From: Warburgia ugandensis | Lineage: Eukaryota; Streptophyta; Magnoliopsida; Canellales; Canellaceae | Reading direction: 5' to 3' | DNA length: 64,000 nt | NCBI GenBank assembly: GCA_035236585.1 | Contig: CP141128.1 | Location: 23,279,618 to 23,343,617, forward strand | Shown: positions 38,111 to 48,270 of the stretch, in pieces | Layout of the letters: every line of letters starts with the position of its first letter | Position numbering within the stretch: the stretch's first letter is position 1 | Translations under genes and position numbers: made by a program | Notes under the pieces: model-generated | What the model was told of the DNA's origin: nothing | The model's database searches: none | Seen by the model: the letters and a program-made list of their open reading frames with translations, nothing else

Positions 38111-40630
38111 TACATAAAAATGTTACATATAATAATCCTATATGTAATAATATTAACTCTTAATTTAACTTAAATATCACCAATTATGGTTTATTTCACA
38201 ATTTACATGATTAGGGTACAACTGAGAAAAATGCATATTTTTGCACTTGAAACCCTAAAAGAGAGCAATTCTGCCATTTGAACAAAACCATGGACTCACT
38301 TGCTAAGAGCTAGAGAGTTAAGATGTTTAGAATGCTATAGGGGTGTCTCTGTCAAATTCAGAGCAGTTAGAAACCCTAAACATCACTGAACTTATCCATA
38401 CAAAAGGGAGTTCCATTATCAAAAGATAAGGTGGAAAAACTTCCCATGCATGTATGCATGCATTCCATCACCTTAGGGCGCGGCTAAGAGAAGCTAGATT
38501 TATGTACAATGAAGCCACATGGGTGTATGCTGCCGCACAAAGTTTGGGGCCCACATGAGACATCTTCCATTCACTTTCTCTCTTATTTCACTCAATAATG
38601 GACCCACACATGGAGTTCCATGATTATCCATGAGGGATTGAACACGGAACTCCCATTGCACATGAATTGCATGAGAATTTTAAGGTGATATAATAGGTGA
38701 AAAACATGGAATGGAGAGAGTGTATTTATGCAAAATTTACAGCCGACATTCATCCTCACTATTGAAGAAACAAGGCTCAGATCTAACCTAACTCAAGGCT
38801 ATACTAAAGCATCAAATGAAAAGACACTTATGGTAGGGTAGACCAATGAGAAGGACCCATAAAAGAGGGTGAAGACTAGAATCTTATTGGTGCAGATTTT
38901 TTGGTGTGCTGCCCACCATTTTTAAAGGAAGTTACACATTTTCTAAACAAGAGAAAATTAGGTTTTTGAGAGGAATAGTAGGTGAAGTCTAGCATGTGAT
39001 TGGGTGGAGAAAATAATGGTAGGTTAAGAGAAATTTAAGGGTAAAAAAATATGTTTTGCTAGGAGGAAAAGAAAGATGCTCAAAACATGTTCTTTTTGAA
39101 TATTAGTGTGACGGCCCGGGTCTTATATGATGCAAATTTGATAAAAGGCGAGATCTCTTGTTTTATAAATATGAAATGCATGAAAATCCTTTTGTTTTGG
39201 AAAACAATCTTTTGTATAAAACCCCGAGTGTCAAAACACAATTTTCAATTATCTAGCCATGGCATTGAATCTATTCCTAAGAAAGTGTTAGTCATAGCCT
39301 CAGCTATAGAGAGTAACTACAATCAAGTAACATTGAAAGATAAGGTAGGGGTTTACTTACTTGCACTTAGTCTGGGTGTCTTTTGTCACAAGCGTTCCTT
39401 GCCCTTAAGTGTTTACTTTGTGTCTGAAAAATGTTGAGGATTGGGTGAGTATATACTATACTCAGTAGGAGTCCATCACTACTAGTTTTATAATGCATGC
39501 AATGTTTAAAATCATATGCTCTTTCAAAACATGTGCATGTCTGAACACTCAAGTTGAATATCGAGATTAAAAACCATCATCGAATTGGAATATTGACGAC
39601 TTAAGGAAATCACATAATCCAAGTCGAAAGTATCATATGTATATCATAACATAATGGTGTGTACAAGATGCTCCACTGAATCCAACTCATGGATATATGG
39701 TATGGTCGACCAACCTCTTGTCATGCCATATGCAATGCAAATAAATCCTTAAACCATAGGGTCTAACTATGCCCATGACCTCACTGCTGTGTGGTCCCCG
39801 GGTTCCTAGGGACACAAGATCATATACCTCCACAGGGCATATGACACTTTGACCCAGTGCCGTGACACCAGTGGTAGCCCCCTGTACCACATGCAGTCGA
39901 AGTAGGGACATGCCCTTTTTGGGCGTGGTACCCATCCACCCAATAGTGGTAGAGGTTGGGAGGCCACCCTAGACCTCTCGGCATAGCGCCCACGAGCTTA
40001 TTAGCCCAAATCATGTACGATCAAATAAGCCAAAAACATCTTTTTCAAAACATGTCCTCTTTGGGTCCTTCACAACTACCTACCCAGTGTCTTTTGGGCA
40101 CTCCATCGTCTTTTGGTAACCCTCAAGGACATGCAATTTTGCAAGAACTCAATGCTCATAAATCATGCAATATAATTATTTGCAAAGCATGTATATGCAT
40201 AATGTTTTTATCCTATGCATGCTGAATTCATTTATATGCTAAACAAGTCATCAAATAAGTCATGCTAAACAAGTCATATACGTATACTTAAAACATGCAG
40301 TCTCAAAAAAATCATGGCTCTTTTTAAAAGTCTAGTAGCGATAGAGCACCTACTTGGCTAGGTCGCGCTAATCCCTTTGTCCTCGTATGCTCCTGAACAT
40401 GGTTTGGGGAATCAAGGTTAGTTTGGCCTATCTTTTATAGGTTTTAGAGTGGTTGGTCTTACTGCTTAGGCATTAAGGGTTCATCCCCATGTCTATGGGT
40501 GTCCTAAGGTCCTAATTGGGCCTTGGTATCATCAAGTTTTCAAGGTTTTAATGGCCCCGCACCACTATCATAGTCTAAGGGTCATTCCCACCTTATATTG
40601 GGCCTTAATCAGGTATTTTATAGTTTGGGT

Positions 40631-40655
40631 GTGTCCGCGTCGTTGACACGGACAC
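40631..40655. repeat. LTR hairpin, 11-bp stem with one mismatch
   Basis: GTGTCCGCGTC, then GTT, then GACACGGACAC. It is the counterpart of the perfect hairpin in the other LTR at 47,672-47,696; one stem position has changed. Confidence 0.9.
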
Positions 40656-41211
40656 AACGCCTTTCGTGGCGCCTCAATCGGAGCCCTATATCTCAAGTTA
40701 TAGCCTTTTTAGTGCCGAGTGTACATGAAAGGGTGAAACGAAGCAAGGTGGGAGCCTGGGCCGCTAACGCGTCCTACGTCAGCAGCATGCGCCTCAGCGG
40801 GCGCATCTACAAACGTGCTGGATTTCCTGCCCGACTGTTTCATTTGCAGGTGCGTCCACCGACACGCCCGCTGGTTTCTCTCGAATGCGGACGACATGTT
40901 TTGTTCAGTGGGGAGCGTTTCGTTCAGTGGGGGACCGGGACCTCCTCGGGACGTCCTGGTTCGACCCTGTCGAACCAGTGTGCCCCAGGGATCATCCCTG
41001 GGTCCTTTGTGACTCTCTAGGGCCCGTTTTTGCATGATTTTTCATGCAAAAACTTAGGAAAACTTAGCCTAGGACTAATGGGAAGACGGGTTTGGAGGGA
41101 TTTTGGGCATACCTGGCTCGTTGCTCGGTTTTTCTCCACGTTTCTCCTCTTGGTTGCTTCTCCAAAATGGGTTTTTCTTAAGCTTTTGGGCTGCCATTAG
41201 AGATACCCAAG

Positions 41212-41229
41212 AGCTCTATTTATAGAGCT
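41212..41229 (-). promoter_or_regulatory. LTR TATA box inside an 18-bp palindrome
   Basis: The minus strand reads AGCTCTATAAATAGAGCT, a textbook plant TATA box framed by perfect 8-base inverted arms. It lies about 430 bases from the LTR start, which would leave a transcribed R/U5 part of over 2 kb. The identical 18-mer recurs at 48,253-48,270 and 59,182-59,199. Confidence 0.75.
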
Positions 41230-41653
41230 ATAAGAGGGTTCTGGAGGGGGCTCTCACCACCCTTGAATGGCGGTGGAGAAACCTCCAGAATGACGGTGAT
41301 TTCTCCTCCAAACACCGCCGTTCTAGAACCCTCTAGGAGGTTGAAGAAAGAGGGTGCCCGTATCAAAGCAGGCCCCTGTGTTTTGCAGGCTAAATCTGTT
41401 TTTTAGTGAAAATTATATTTTTGCCCCTAAACTTCAAAGGGCCATAACTTGCTCATTTTAACTCTGTTTTGGATGATTTTGGTCTTATTGGATTTCTTTT
41501 TCCGAGACACACCTAATGGTACCATTTTCAGGACCAAATTTCTGGGTTCAGTCAGGGTGAATAGTGAAATGACCAAAATACCCTTATCTTCAAAAAACTA
41601 AACTTTTCATTGCTAACTTGGGATTTTAATGTTACAAAATTGGAGTCATTACA

Positions 41654-41666
41654 TTCTTACCCCCTT
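41654..41666 (-). other. Polypurine tract of the chromovirus
   Basis: The minus strand reads AAGGGGGTAAGAA immediately before the 3' LTR start TGTAATGACTCC. This is the expected primer site for plus-strand DNA synthesis. Confidence 0.85.
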
Positions 41667-41704
41667 AGGGGAATTTTGCCCCTGAAATTCTACAATATAT
41701 ATAG

Positions 41705-42967
41705 TCAAAAGATCTCGGGGCACTTTTCTCGCATTTTTGACTCCAATTCCCAAGTCTCTTCTTCCATGTGTGCATTTCTCCACAAAACTTTGACTAAGTG
41801 TATGTCCTTGTTCTGCATCTTCTTAATGTTACGATCCCGGATCTCAATTGGTCTCGTCTCTAGCTTGAGATCCTCCGTCAACTCTATGGGTACCTGGTTG
41901 ATGACATGAGCAGGGTCAGGGACGTAACTCCTTAGCATAGATACATGGAATACGTTATGCACTTCAGATAGCTAAGGGGGTAGTGCAATCCTGTAGGCCA
42001 CTTTTCCCACTTTCTCTAGGATTTCAAAAGGTCCTATGTAACACGGACTAAGCTTGCCTTTGATACCGAACCGCATAACTCCTTTAGTGGGAGATATCTT
42101 CAGGAAAACGTGCTCTCCTATGTCGAATTCCAATGGTCTCCTCCTTCGATCAGCATAGCTCTTTTGGCGGCTTTGAGCTGTGAGGAGGCGTCTTCTTATG
42201 AGTTTGACCTTTTCGGTGCATTGCTCCACCAGCTTGGTCTGGAGCACCCTGGACTCTCCAACTTCACTCCAACTGGTGGGTGATCGACAGGGTCTCCCAT
42301 AGAGCGCCTCGTACGGTGCCATGCCAATGCTCGACTGAAAGCTATTGTTGTACACAAACTCGACTAGCGGTAGGTTTTCATCCCAGCTCTACTTCCAATC
42401 GAGGGCATAGGTTCGCAACATATCTTCAACTATCTGGATTGTGCGCTCTGACTGTCCATCGGTCTGTGGATGGAAGGCTATGCTATAGTTCAAGGAAGAT
42501 CCTAAGGATTTTTGGATGGACTTCCAGAGTTGCGAAGTGAAACGACTATCCCCATCTGAAGTGATACTAAGGGGTATGCCATGTAAACTTACTATCTCTT
42601 TGATGTATGGCTGAGATAGGCTGTTGGTGGATTGGGTATGGTGTATAGGAAGGAAATGGGTTGTCTTAGTTAATCTATCAACAATTACCCAGATCATGTC
42701 ATGACCCTTATAGGTCTTGGGTAACCCTACGATCAAGTCCATGGTAATATGGTCCCATTTCCATTCGGATAACTCAAGGGGTTGTAACAATCCCGCAGGT
42801 CTTTGATGTTCAACCTTTACTTGTTGACATGTTAGACACTTTGCCACAAATTCCCCTATGTCTCTTTCCATACCATCCCACCAATATTGTCTCTTTAAGT
42901 CTTGATACATCTTATTTCCTCCCGGGTGTATAGTATACCTAGACCGATGAGCCTCTTTTAAGATTTC
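41705..42967 (-). pseudogene. Chromovirus integrase with chromodomain-like tail
   Basis: The N-terminal HHCC zinc site is readable (H..H in EAHRSRYTIHPGG, CLTC in the next stretch). The catalytic core shows D in TMDLIVG, D in ITSDGDSRFTS and E in QSERTIQ, so the DDE triad survives, although the usual arginine after the second block has become glycine. The GPF/Y region reads YIGPFEILEKVG. After HNVFHVSMLRSYVPDP comes the chromodomain-like segment ending WRNAHMEEETWELESKM, seen in Tekay/Del chromoviruses and thought to guide integration to heterochromatin. In-frame stops occur at 42,968 (just upstream), 42,389 and 41,972, and the frame ends at 41,705. Not translatable as one protein. Confidence 0.9.
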
Positions 42968-44440
42968 TTATCTTAACTCTTCATTAGTTGGTACCACTAA
43001 TCTTCCTTGCATGTAGATGCTACCATCTTCCTCTTTAGTAAACCCTGGTTTTCTTATGAAAGCTTGTATATCTGGATCTCCCTTCTGTTCTTGCTTAACC
43101 TTTTCATTAATAGTTGACTTTATTGTTAGACCTGCCATAACGATCTTGTGCTTACTTATATCTAGTTTCCATGTGATTACTTCTTGTAATAGCTTCCATC
43201 TCTTAGTTAATAAACTTGCACACATCCGTTCGGTTTTTGTACTTAATGCATCAACTACCACATTAGTTTTTCCAGGGTGATAATGAATGGAGAAGTCATA
43301 GTCTTTTAGGTATTCCGTCCATCTTCTTTGTCGCATGTTTAAGTCTTGTTGGGAAAAGATATATTTAAGACTCTTGTGATCTATAAAAACTTCAAACTTT
43401 TTCCCATGTTGCATAAGTACGCAGCCTAGTCCTTGTTGCGAGGCATCGCTGTATATCTCAAATCCGCCACTTCCTGAAGGTAAGGTAAGGACAGGTGCTG
43501 TAGTTACCCTTCTTTTTAGTTTTTGGAATCTTTCCTCACATTTATCAGTCCATTCAAATCTTGTGTCTTTCCTGGTCAGCTTAGTTAGAGGTAAAGCAAT
43601 TTGTGAAAAACCCTCAATGAATCTCCTATAATATCCGGCAAGTCCTAAGAAGCTTCTTATTTCTGTGACTGTCTTGGGTCTTTCCCATTTCTGTATTGAT
43701 TCAACCTTAGAGGGGTCGACTGCTATGCTATCTTGAGAAATAATGTGTCCTAAGAAATTAACCCTTTCTAGCCAAAACTCACACTTACTGAATTTTGCAT
43801 ATAACTTGTGTGCTTGTAGGGTGCTTAATGTTATCCTTAGATGTTCCTTATGGTCTTCAGGAGTTTCAGAATATATTAAGATATCATCCATAAACACTAT
43901 GATGAATTTATCTAAGTACTCCTTGAACACCCTATTCATGAGGTCCATAAATGTGGCTGGAGCATTAGTTAAACCAAAGGACATCACTCTGAATTCATAA
44001 TGGCCGTATCGAGTCTTGAAGGCTGTCTTGGGGATATCTTCTTCTCTAACTCAAAGTTGATGGTACCCTGATCATAGATCAATCTTAGAGAAGACTCTGG
44101 CTAACTGAAGTTGATCGAAAAGATCATCAATTCGGGGAAGGGGGTACTTATTCTTAATGGTGACCCTATTTAGCATCCGATAGTCTATGCACAATCTCAT
44201 GGAGCCATCCTTTTTCTTAACAAAAAGGACTGGAGCTCCCCATAGAGATACGCTAGGTCGTATGAACCCTTTGTCAAGTAGTTCCTGTAACTGGGTCTTC
44301 AGTTCTTTTAGTTCTGCAGGAGCCATTCGGTAAGGACCTTTGGAAATGGGGGAAGTACTGGGTATAAGGTCAATGATAAACTCAATTTCTCTTAGTGGAG
44401 GTAGACCTGGTAATTCCTCAGGGAATATGTCAGGAAATTC
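42968..44440 (-). pseudogene. Chromovirus reverse transcriptase / RNase H, defective
   Basis: The RT begins with [15 protein letters not shown]-like sequence after a stop at 44,441. It continues through [36 protein letters not shown] and the palm FMDD (43,883-43,894). Two TGA stops at 44,072 and 44,051 replace arginine codons on either side of SGYHQL, probably CGA to TGA changes. RNase H keeps YSDAS but jumps from [11 protein letters not shown] directly to [15 protein letters not shown]. About 40 residues normally found between them, including the catalytic glutamate, are missing in frame. The product would therefore lack RNase H activity even without the stops. Confidence 0.9.
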
Positions 44441-45055
44441 TTAGACTACCTCGACATCCTCTAGCTTTGGTTGAGGACTCTCGACAGATTCAATCTTGGC
44501 TAAGAAGAAGGGGTACCCTTGAGCAATGTGCTTAACTGCTTTCATGGGAGAAATAACACATGCTCCAGAATAATCCTTTCTTCCTTGGAGGGTGAAAGTG
44601 TCTCCATTAGGTAGGGTAAAAGTGACACATTTCTGGCGGCAATCAACAAAGGCTTGATGAAAGGTTAGCCAGTCCATACCTAGGATGATGTCGAAGTCAT
44701 TCATATCTAAGTGAATAAGATTGGCATGTAGCAATGGTCCTTAATCAAAATGGGGACATCTTGGAGATAAGAATAGGTGGGAAGTGCCTGGCCTACAGGA
44801 GTCATGACTTCTAGAGTGAAGTCCAGGTCTTGTGGTATAATGTCCAAGGATGATGCAAACTCCCGGGATATGAATGAATGAGTGGAGCCTATATCGAATA
44901 AAACTCTAGCAGGTGTATCATAGATAGAAAGAATACCTTCAAGTACTGCATTTGAAGCCTGGGCTTGACTGGAAGTGAGGGCAAAGACACGTCCTTGGCT
45001 TTTTGGAACTTGATCTCCTTTACGCTCTTCAACTTTCATTTTAGGACAATTACTA
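44441..45055 (-). pseudogene. Chromovirus aspartic protease, defective
   Basis: The retroviral-type protease is recognised by LFDIGSTHSFISREFA and, later, DFDIILGMDWL. The active site is normally D-S/T-G; here it is D-I-G (aspartate codon at 44,893-44,895), which should abolish catalysis. An ATA codon from ACA would be one C-to-T step. A frameshift near 44,735 separates the first half from the GMDWL half. A TAA at 44,441 closes the domain. Confidence 0.85.
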
Positions 45056-45987
45056 GCAAAATATCGTAATTCTCCACAAAGATAGCAAGTGATGTTGGAA
45101 ATGGGACATGGTTTGCCTAAATGATACCTGTTACACTTAGGACATGTCTTCCAGTCTGGTCTTCTTCCTTTGTTTTCAAATGGCTTCTTGAAATGTGGCC
45201 TAGGTCCAGATGAATGAAATTATCTCTTTCCTTTATTTCCCATGGTGTTGATGTTCTTAGTTTCCTTTATTGCCTGGTTCCTTTGATAATCTTTTTCGTA
45301 TAGGGAGGCCATCTCTACGGCTTTGGCTACTGTGGAAGGTTTGAAACCTAGAACTCTATTCCTGAGTCCTGGTTTAAGCCCATCTACAAATCGTTCTGCC
45401 GCATCTTCCTCATCAGCACAAGCACATGGTGCAAATTTTCGGAGGCTGATGAATCTATTTTCATACTGTTGGACAATCATATTTCCTTATTCTAAGTCCA
45501 TAAATTCCTTTTCCTTCTGTTTTCTTATGTGTTTAGGATAATATTTGTCATTAAAGACCTTTTTAAACTCTTCCCATCCTATTGTTTCTTGCTGGTCAAA
45601 ATAAGTCCTTTCTGCTGTTTCCCACCAAAAGGTAGCCTCTCCCCTAAACACAAATGTGGCCATGGGTACTTTTCTTTCTTCAGCTATGTTCATGGCTTTA
45701 AATATCTTTTCAATATCAATTAACCATTTTTCAGCTGTTGATGCTTCATCTTCTCCTGTGAATGAGGGAGCTAAATTCTGAAACCTTTCAGACTGAACCT
45801 CGGTCCTATCTATCGCTTTATTAGGGGAAGGATCTCATGTGGTAGGGGTTTGGCTTTGGCTATTCATGTATTGTCCCATATTCTGTAGGAATTGCTGGAA
45901 CAATTCAGCCATCCCATTGCCCGACCCAGTGGAGTCCCCTGGTGGGGCTTCAGGCCTTGGAACATTGCTTCCTTTCTTCTTAGGCAT
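45056..45987 (-). pseudogene. Chromovirus gag, defective
   Basis: The start codon at 45,985-45,987 gives MPKKKGSNVPRPE. A TGA follows after 50 residues (45,835-45,837). The capsid part reads AEKWL-type through FVFRGEATFWWE and EEFKKVFNDKYYP, typical of plant gypsy gag, with more stops at 45,487 and 45,220. The zinc knuckle at 45,046-45,087 reads CYLCGELRYFASNC, so the histidine of the C-C-H-C motif is replaced by tyrosine. The frame then runs into the protease without a stop, as expected for a fused gag-pol. Confidence 0.88.
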
Positions 45988-46113
45988 CTGTAATCACAAG
46001 GTAATTTACCAAACCTTAGTATGTATTATCCTGTCATCCCTTACTCTTTCATGGATGAAACTTGATTATAAGTTATTCTCCTCATAACTGGGCTGTGAGT
46101 AACGTTAAACCGT

Positions 46114-46125
46114 GCTCTCATACCA
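46114..46125 (-). other. Primer-binding site of the chromovirus
   Basis: The minus strand reads TGGTATGAGAGC two bases inside the 5' LTR. It matches the initiator Met-tRNA site except for one G in place of C. Confidence 0.88.
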
Positions 46126-47671
46126 ACTGTGATGACCCGGGTCTTATATGATGCAAATTTGATAAAAAAAAGGTGAGATCTCTTGTTTTATAAATATGAA
46201 ATGCATGAAAATCTTTTTGTTTTGGAAAACAATCTTTTGTATAAAACCCCGAGTGTCAAAACACAATTTTCAATTATCTAGCCATGGCATTGAATTTATT
46301 CCTAAGAAAGTGTCAGTCACAGCCTCAGCTATAGAGAGTAACTACAATCAAGTAACATTGAAAGATAAGGTAGGGGTTTACTTACTTGCACTTAGTCTGG
46401 GTGTCTTTTGTCATAAGCGTTCCTTACCCTTAAGTGTTTACTTTGTGTCTGAAAAATGTTGAGGATTGGGTGAGTGTATACTATACTCAGTAGGAGTCCA
46501 TCACTACTAGTTTTATAATGCATGCGATGTTTAAAATCATATGCTCTTTCAAAACATGTGCATGTCTGAACACTCAAGTTGAATATCGAGATTAAAAACC
46601 ATCATCGAATTGGAATATTGACAACTTAAGGAAATCACATAATGCAAGTCGAAAGTATCATATGTATATCATAACATAATGGTGTGCACAAGATGCTCCA
46701 CTGAATCCAACTCATGGATATATGGTATGGTCGACCAACCTCATGTCATGCCATATGCAATGCAAATAAATCCTCAAACCATAGGGTCAAACTATGCCCA
46801 TGACCTCACCGCCGTGTGGTCCCTGGGTACCTAGGGACACAGGATCATATACCTCCACGGGGCATATGACACTTTGACCTAGTGCCGTGACACCAGTGGT
46901 AGCCCCCTGTACCACATGCAGTCGAAGCAGGGACATGCCCTTTTTGGGCGTGGTACCCATCCACCTAATAGTGGTAGAGGCTGGGAGGCCACCCCAGACC
47001 TCTCGGCATAGCGTCCACAAGCTTATTAGCCCAAATCATGTACAATCAAACAAGTCAAAAACATCTTTTTCAAAACCTGTCCTCTTTGGGTCCCTCACAA
47101 CTACCTGGCCCTCACAACTGCCTACCCAGCGTCTTTTGGGCACTCCAGCGTCTTTTGGTAACCCTCAAGGACATGCAATTTTGCAAGAACTCAATGCTCA
47201 CAAATCATGCAATATAATTATTTGCAAAGCATGTCTATGCATAATGTTTTTATCCTATGCATGCTGAATTCATTTATATGCTAAACAAGTCATCAAAAAA
47301 GTCATGTTAAACAAGTCATATACGTATACTTAAAACATGCAGTCTCAAAACAATCATGTCTCTTTTTAAAAGTATAGTAGCGATAGAGCACCTACCTGGC
47401 TAGGTCGTGCTAATCCCTTTGTCCTCGTACGCTCCTGAACATGGTTTGTGGAATCAAGGTTAGTTTGGCCTATCTTTTATAGGTTTTAGAGTGGTTGGTC
47501 TTACTACTTAGGCATTAAGGGTTCATCCCCATGCTATGGGTGTCCTAAGGTCCTAATTGGGCCTTGGTATCATCAAGTTTTCAAGGTTTTAGTGGCCCCG
47601 TGCCACTATCATAGTCTAAGGGTCGTTCCTACCTTAGATTGGGCCTTGAGCAGGTATTTTATAGTTTGGGT

Positions 47672-47696
47672 GTGTCCGTGTCGTTGACACGGACAC
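47672..47696. repeat. Perfect LTR hairpin, 11-bp stem, 3-nt loop
   Basis: GTGTCCGTGTC, then GTT, then GACACGGACAC. It lies in the part of the 5' LTR that would be transcribed as leader, next to the CpG-rich block. It is degenerate in the solo LTR near 58,478-58,506. Confidence 0.92.
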
Positions 47697-48252
47697 AACG
47701 CCTTTCGTGGCGCCTCAATCGGAGCCCTAGATCTCAAGTTATAGCCTTTTTAGTGCCGAGTGTACATAAAAGGGTCAAACGAAGCAAGGTGGGAGACTGG
47801 GTCGCTAATGCGTCCCGTGTCAGCAGCATGCGCCTTAGCGGGCGCGTCTGCAGACGTGCTGGATTTCCTACCCGACTGTTTCATTTGCAGGCGCGTCCAC
47901 GGACTCGCCCTTTGGTTTCTCTTGAATGCAGACAACGTGTTTCGTTCAGTGGGGAGCGTTTCGTTCAGTAGGGGACTGAGGCATCCTCGAGACACCCTGG
48001 TTAGACCTTGTCGAACCAGTGCACCCCAGGGATCGTCCCTGGGTCCTTTGTGACTCTCCAGGGCCCATTTTTGCATGATTTTTCAGGCAAAAACTTAGGA
48101 AAACTTAGCCTATGACTAATGGGAAGACGGGTTTGGAGGGATTTTGAGCATACCTGGCTCGTTGCTGGGTTTTTCTCCACGTTTCTCCTCTTGGTTGCTT
48201 CTCCAAAACAGGTTTTTCTCATGCTTTTGGGCTGCCATTAGAGGCGCCCAAG

Positions 48253-48270
48253 AGCTCTATTTATAGAGCT
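48253..48270 (-). promoter_or_regulatory. 5' LTR promoter: TATA box in an 18-bp palindrome
   Basis: This is the same 18-mer, AGCTCTATAAATAGAGCT on the minus strand, as in the 3' LTR. In this LTR it would drive the genomic RNA, with initiation predicted roughly 30 bases further along the minus strand. Confidence 0.78.

Larger units (their letters stand above)
39107..41653 (-). repeat. 3' LTR of the chromovirus
   Basis: 2,547 bp, with TGTGACGG at the outer edge and CATTACA at the inner edge. It contains the hairpin at 40,631-40,655, a GC/CpG-rich block (about 40,720-41,010) and the palindromic TATA element at 41,212-41,229. Being minus-oriented, its promoter would fire leftwards out of the element. 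Confidence 0.93.

Noticed and set aside
40598-41035. 140-residue plus frame and 108-residue minus frame (also at 47,639-48,076 and 58,600-59,202)
   Set aside because: The CpG-rich LTR block stays open by composition. Frames differ in length and start between copies, which argues against coding.
42280-42540. Plus-strand frames opposite pol (also 43,017-43,280 and 45,323-45,541)
   Set aside because: Shadows of the minus-strand integrase, RT and gag.
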